Assembly: GCA_030642225.1 (NCBI GenBank)
Contig: DAOWOC010000039.1
Location: 1 to 7,673 of the forward strand
Length of the DNA stretch: 7,673 bases
Source of the DNA: Deltaproteobacteria bacterium
Lineage (GTDB): Bacteria; Desulfobacterota; DAOWOC01
Direction: 5' to 3'
Part shown: positions 5,956 to 7,673 of the stretch, in pieces
Numbering within the stretch: the stretch's first letter is position 1
Layout of the letters: every line of letters starts with the position of its first letter
Position numbers and translations under genes: made by a program
Notes under the pieces: generated by a model
What the model was told of the DNA's origin: nothing
The model's input: only the letters and a program-made list of their open reading frames with translations
Databases searched by the model: none

Positions 5956-7309
5956 TTTCAGCCTCCTCCAATACCTTGAGCGCCTTTTTACCATAACGTA
6001 TATAATGTAGGATCGGTATATCCGAGGGACATACATACCCGCAGGATCCACATTCCATACAAACCCCGAGATTATTCTGCCCTGCATCCTCTATATACTG
6101 ATTCTCACAACACAAATAAAGCATATTTGGTAAAAGTCCCATTGGACATACATTTATGCATTCACCACAGTTGATACATGGTTTTATATCAGCAGGGGTT
6201 ACATCCTTGCCGGAAAGGGCTATAAATGCATCCACTTCCTTAGTTATTCCAATATCAAGACCAACCTGTGCAAACCCTCTCATTGGTCCGCCAAGGATAA
6301 TCTTCTTCGGCTCTTCCTTAAAACCGCCAAAATAATCAACAATATCACTCAGAGGCGTGCCAATATAAACCTGAATATTAACCGATTTGGCAAAACAGCT
6401 CCCTGCGATGGTTATAACCTTTTGGGTTACGGGTTTTTTATTCTCAAGCGCATCCAATACCCCAAAGGCATTTTCCAGAGTTTCAACCATAATCCCACAA
6501 TCAAGCGGAACACCATCCGGCATGGGCAGCTCTTCATTAAAAAGCTGTTTAATTATCAACCGTACAGAACCATTGGGATAGGATATATCAACAGGACTCG
6601 GAACAACCCTGACACTCGAAATTGATGATAAAATTCCTCTGGCTTCAGAGTCATCTTCAGGATATGCAACATGAACCTGCCCAACACCAGCCAAAGCAGC
6701 AAGCGCTGCAAGAGCCTTCCCAAGTCTATCTCTGTCACCATTAAGAAGAGCCCTGTTAATTGTTATAGGCGGCTCCGGATCAAAAACAGTTACAACAAGC
6801 TTTTGTATTGCTGAAACAGATTTCATACCTTCTTGTTGGCCATGTGTATCTTCACACCCTGCTCCTTTGATCTTTGTTCCCAAAGGCACACACCCGGGTC
6901 TGAATCTTGCACCCATCACCCCGCAATCGGTTATCCGCTGAACCATCTCATCCTGGCTCATTTTCAAACAATCCTGATTGCCGGATGCTCCTTTAAAATC
7001 TTCCTGTTTCCCTTCACGTTCAATTTCAACAAAAGAAATATCCTCTCCCTGGATATCCTTTTGTAAAAATATCCTTTTCACCTTTCCTGCAATACTGGCA
7101 TGAACCGCAACTGCATTAATGCCATCAGCACGAGTAAGTGGCTGGCCAGCAGTAACGACATCACCCTCGCTAATTAACAACTCGCCGGTAGTACAAAGGG
7201 AAGACCTTAAAGGGATCAGTACTTTCTCCGGTGATGACATGCTGATAATCGACTCTTTTAAAGACGGGGCACCCCAAGGGAGAGAAAATAATTTCAAACT
7301 TCCTGACAC
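5945..7309 (-). CDS. rnfC: RnfC with intact Fe-S clusters but degenerate NADH/FMN-binding region
   Basis: A 454-residue peripheral subunit on the cytoplasmic face, homologous to NuoF/Nqo1 and NqrA. Normal RnfC oxidises NADH or reduces NAD+ at an FMN and relays electrons by two 4Fe-4S clusters. Seen here: an N-terminal barrel-sandwich domain (about 28-95, with EGDVVTAGQPL), an SLBB-like part with LGGPMRGFAQ (339-348), and two complete clusters, CINCGECINVCP (378-389) and CMECGSCGYVCP (417-428). The middle region still aligns with the 51-kDa fold, but the glycine-rich GGAxFPT signature is replaced by GVMGARFRPG (130-139), and the NGAECEP block by FDPEPPIT (176-183). The N-terminal GGIHP motif is also absent. 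There is no stop or frameshift, so the gene looks functional with an altered role. I chose GTG 7307-7309: AGAGGTGAT lies at ideal distance, whereas the GTG three codons earlier is part of that ribosome site. Confidence 0.93.
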   Translation of the reverse strand: MSGSLKLFSLPWGAPSLKESIISMSSPEKVLIPLRSSLCTTGELLISEGDVVTAGQPLTRADGINAVAVHASIAGKVKRIFLQKDIQGEDISFVEIEREGKQEDFKGASGNQDCLKMSQDEMVQRITDCGVMGARFRPGCVPLGTKIKGAGCEDTHGQQEGMKSVSAIQKLVVTVFDPEPPITINRALLNGDRDRLGKALAALAALAGVGQVHVAYPEDDSEARGILSSISSVRVVPSPVDISYPNGSVRLIIKQLFNEELPMPDGVPLDCGIMVETLENAFGVLDALENKKPVTQKVITIAGSCFAKSVNIQVYIGTPLSDIVDYFGGFKEEPKKIILGGPMRGFAQVGLDIGITKEVDAFIALSGKDVTPADIKPCINCGECINVCPMGLLPNMLYLCCENQYIEDAGQNNLGVCMECGSCGYVCPSDIPILHYIRYGKKALKVLEEAENEE

Positions 7310-7321
7310 CTTAATCACCTC
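7310..7321 (-). promoter_or_regulatory. Ribosome binding site deciding the rnfC start
   Basis: The minus strand reads AGAGGTGATTAAG directly before GTG 7307-7309. AGAGGTGAT pairs with the 3' end of 16S rRNA over nine positions with one mismatch to GGAGGTGAT, and leaves about 8 bases from GAGG to the start codon. The in-frame GTG at 7316-7318 overlaps this pairing region, so it is unlikely to be the start. Confidence 0.7.
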
Positions 7322-7345
7322 TTTTTGAGCAGTTATCCTGCCTAA

Positions 7346-7359
7346 AATTATTAATAATT
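7346..7359. repeat. 14-bp perfect AT-only palindrome in the rnfC leader
   Basis: AATTATTAATAATT reads the same on both strands. It sits about 40 bases upstream of the rnfC start and inside the predicted transcript. It could be a protein binding site, but in AT-rich DNA such palindromes also arise by chance, and an all-AT hairpin would be unstable in RNA. Confidence 0.5.
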
Positions 7360-7416
7360 AATATTGATGACTTCCAACAAATAAATCCATGCAAAACAAC
7401 CTTGAATTTGTTTAGT

Positions 7417-7434
7417 TAGTTACAAAAATAACAA
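7417..7434 (-). promoter_or_regulatory. Candidate Rex (NADH/NAD+ sensor) operator over the rnf promoter
   Basis: The minus strand reads TTGTTA, six bases, TAACTA. The widely used Rex operator is an 18-base inverted repeat with TTGTTA and TAACAA at its ends, so 11 of the 12 outer positions match, although the inner A/T pair next to each half-site does not. The site fills the spacer and the -10 of the putative promoter, where bound Rex would block transcription. Rex releases DNA when NADH is high, which makes sense for a complex that handles NAD(P)H and ferredoxin. No rex gene is visible in the window, and some Desulfobacterota prefer TTGTGA half-sites. Confidence 0.35.
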
Positions 7435-7445
7435 GCTCATGTCAA
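7417..7445 (-). promoter_or_regulatory. Putative sigma70-type promoter of the rnf operon
   Basis: On the minus strand a perfect -35 hexamer TTGACA (7440-7445) is followed, after 17 bases, by TAACTA (7417-7422), a poor -10 match; a shifted -10, TGTAAC (7419-7424), fits better in sequence but leaves a 15-base spacer. Transcription would begin near 7410 and give a leader of about 100 bases before rnfC. It is the only good -35 I found in the 364 bases upstream of rnfC, and it points into the operon. The weak -10 fits a regulated promoter but also keeps this call tentative. Confidence 0.5.
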
Positions 7446-7566
7446 GTGAAATAAAATCTACAAATCTTTCCAAAATGCCTAATCAGTCGCTGCCTTCAAA
7501 TCCCAAATGTAAAAAATATGTAATCATATTATTAAGACCTGTTTATTTTTCCTTATAAATTAAATA

Positions 7567-7613
7567 TAAGAAAATAGACAAAAAAATCATAATCCTTAAT
7601 ATCTATTTTCTTA
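7567..7613. repeat. 12-bp perfect inverted repeat in the upstream non-coding region
   Basis: TAAGAAAATAGA (7567-7578) and TCTATTTTCTTA (7602-7613) are exact reverse complements separated by 23 bases. The stem is AT-rich and neither arm is followed by a clear run of T, so it is not a convincing intrinsic terminator; it could be a weak terminator of an upstream gene or a pair of binding sites for a regulator. It lies about 120 bases upstream of the putative rnf -35. Confidence 0.6.
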
Positions 7614-7673
7614 AGTTAAAAGTTACTATGGGTTGTTTTAAAAATTTATTTATCCTGCAACCGGCCATTTTAA

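Larger units (their letters stand above)
7322..7673. other. Upstream non-coding stretch with no supported gene
   Basis: Apart from the promoter, Rex-like site, palindrome and inverted repeat listed separately, I see no gene. Both strands carry frequent stops. The only open stretches are a 21-codon minus-strand ORF (7603-7668) and a plus-strand ORF beginning ATG 7628 that runs off the edge after 15 codons; neither has a ribosome site. Notably there is no multihaem cytochrome c gene directly before rnfC, a neighbour seen with rnf in some sulfate reducers, at least within these 350 bases. Confidence 0.7.

Noticed and set aside
5956..6087. 44-residue N-terminal extension of RnfD
   Set aside because: It overlaps the ferredoxin-domain end of rnfC in another frame, is not RnfD-like, and the ATG at 5953-5955 has an excellent ribosome site.
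6761..6922. Frameshift or sequencing error as the cause of the missing RnfC signature
   Set aside because: The region reads through cleanly, flanking similarity to RnfC continues in the same frame on both sides, and the adjacent frame I read across this region hits stops quickly and does not encode the missing GGAxFPT motif.
7385..7405. Sigma54-like promoter around the minus-strand AAGG...TTTTGCA sequence
   Set aside because: The GG and GC elements are 7 bases apart instead of the required 10.
7603..7668. Minus-strand 21-codon ORF upstream of the rnf operon
   Set aside because: Short, no ribosome site visible, and it ends inside the inverted repeat; no support for a real peptide.
7628..7673. 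Plus-strand ORF starting ATG 7628 and running off the right edge, possible start of a divergent gene
   Set aside because: Only 15 codons are visible, there is no ribosome site, and nothing in the residues is recognisable.

Overview
The window is almost entirely one minus-strand operon for an Rnf complex, the membrane-bound, ion-pumping ferredoxin:pyridine-nucleotide oxidoreductase. In transcription order (right to left) it reads rnfC, rnfD, rnfG, rnfE, rnfA, rnfB, apbE. The CDGEAB order is the one known from clostridia, Acetobacterium and many anaerobic Desulfobacterota. The DNA is AT-rich by eye. Together with a Tat-exported ApbE this suggests a strict anaerobe, most likely a sulfate-reducer-like member of Desulfobacterota (Deltaproteobacteria). 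That lineage call is an inference and only moderately firm.

Layout: 7310-7673 is non-coding leader and upstream DNA with a sigma70-like promoter (perfect TTGACA -35 at 7440-7445), an overlapping Rex-like inverted repeat, a 12-bp inverted repeat and an AT palindrome. rnfC is at 5945-7309, rnfD at 4984-5955 (overlaps rnfC by 11 bases), rnfG at 4416-5009 (overlaps rnfD by 26), rnfE at 3795-4391, rnfA at 3124-3714 after an 80-base AT-rich spacer, rnfB at 1023-3086, and apbE from 1001 running off the left edge. All seven genes are intact as far as the window shows, and the tight spacing fits one transcript.

Two departures from textbook Rnf stand out and appear linked. First, RnfB is 687 residues long: a normal RnfB (membrane anchor, RnfB-type Fe-S domain, two ferredoxin-type clusters) is fused in frame to a complete GltD/NfnB-type flavoprotein with N-terminal Fe-S cysteines, a FAD Rossmann fold, a pyridine-nucleotide Rossmann fold and a C-terminal cysteine cluster. 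Second, RnfC, which normally carries the NADH/FMN site, keeps its two 4Fe-4S clusters but has lost the glycine-rich GGAxFPT signature and the NGAECEP signature of that site. The simplest reading is that the pyridine-nucleotide site has moved from RnfC to the GltD-like module on RnfB, possibly with a change from NADH to NADPH or to flavin-based bifurcation. The rest of the relay looks normal: the RnfA/RnfE cysteine pairs for the intramembrane 2Fe-2S centre, the flavinylated threonines of RnfG and RnfD, and ApbE, which attaches those FMNs.
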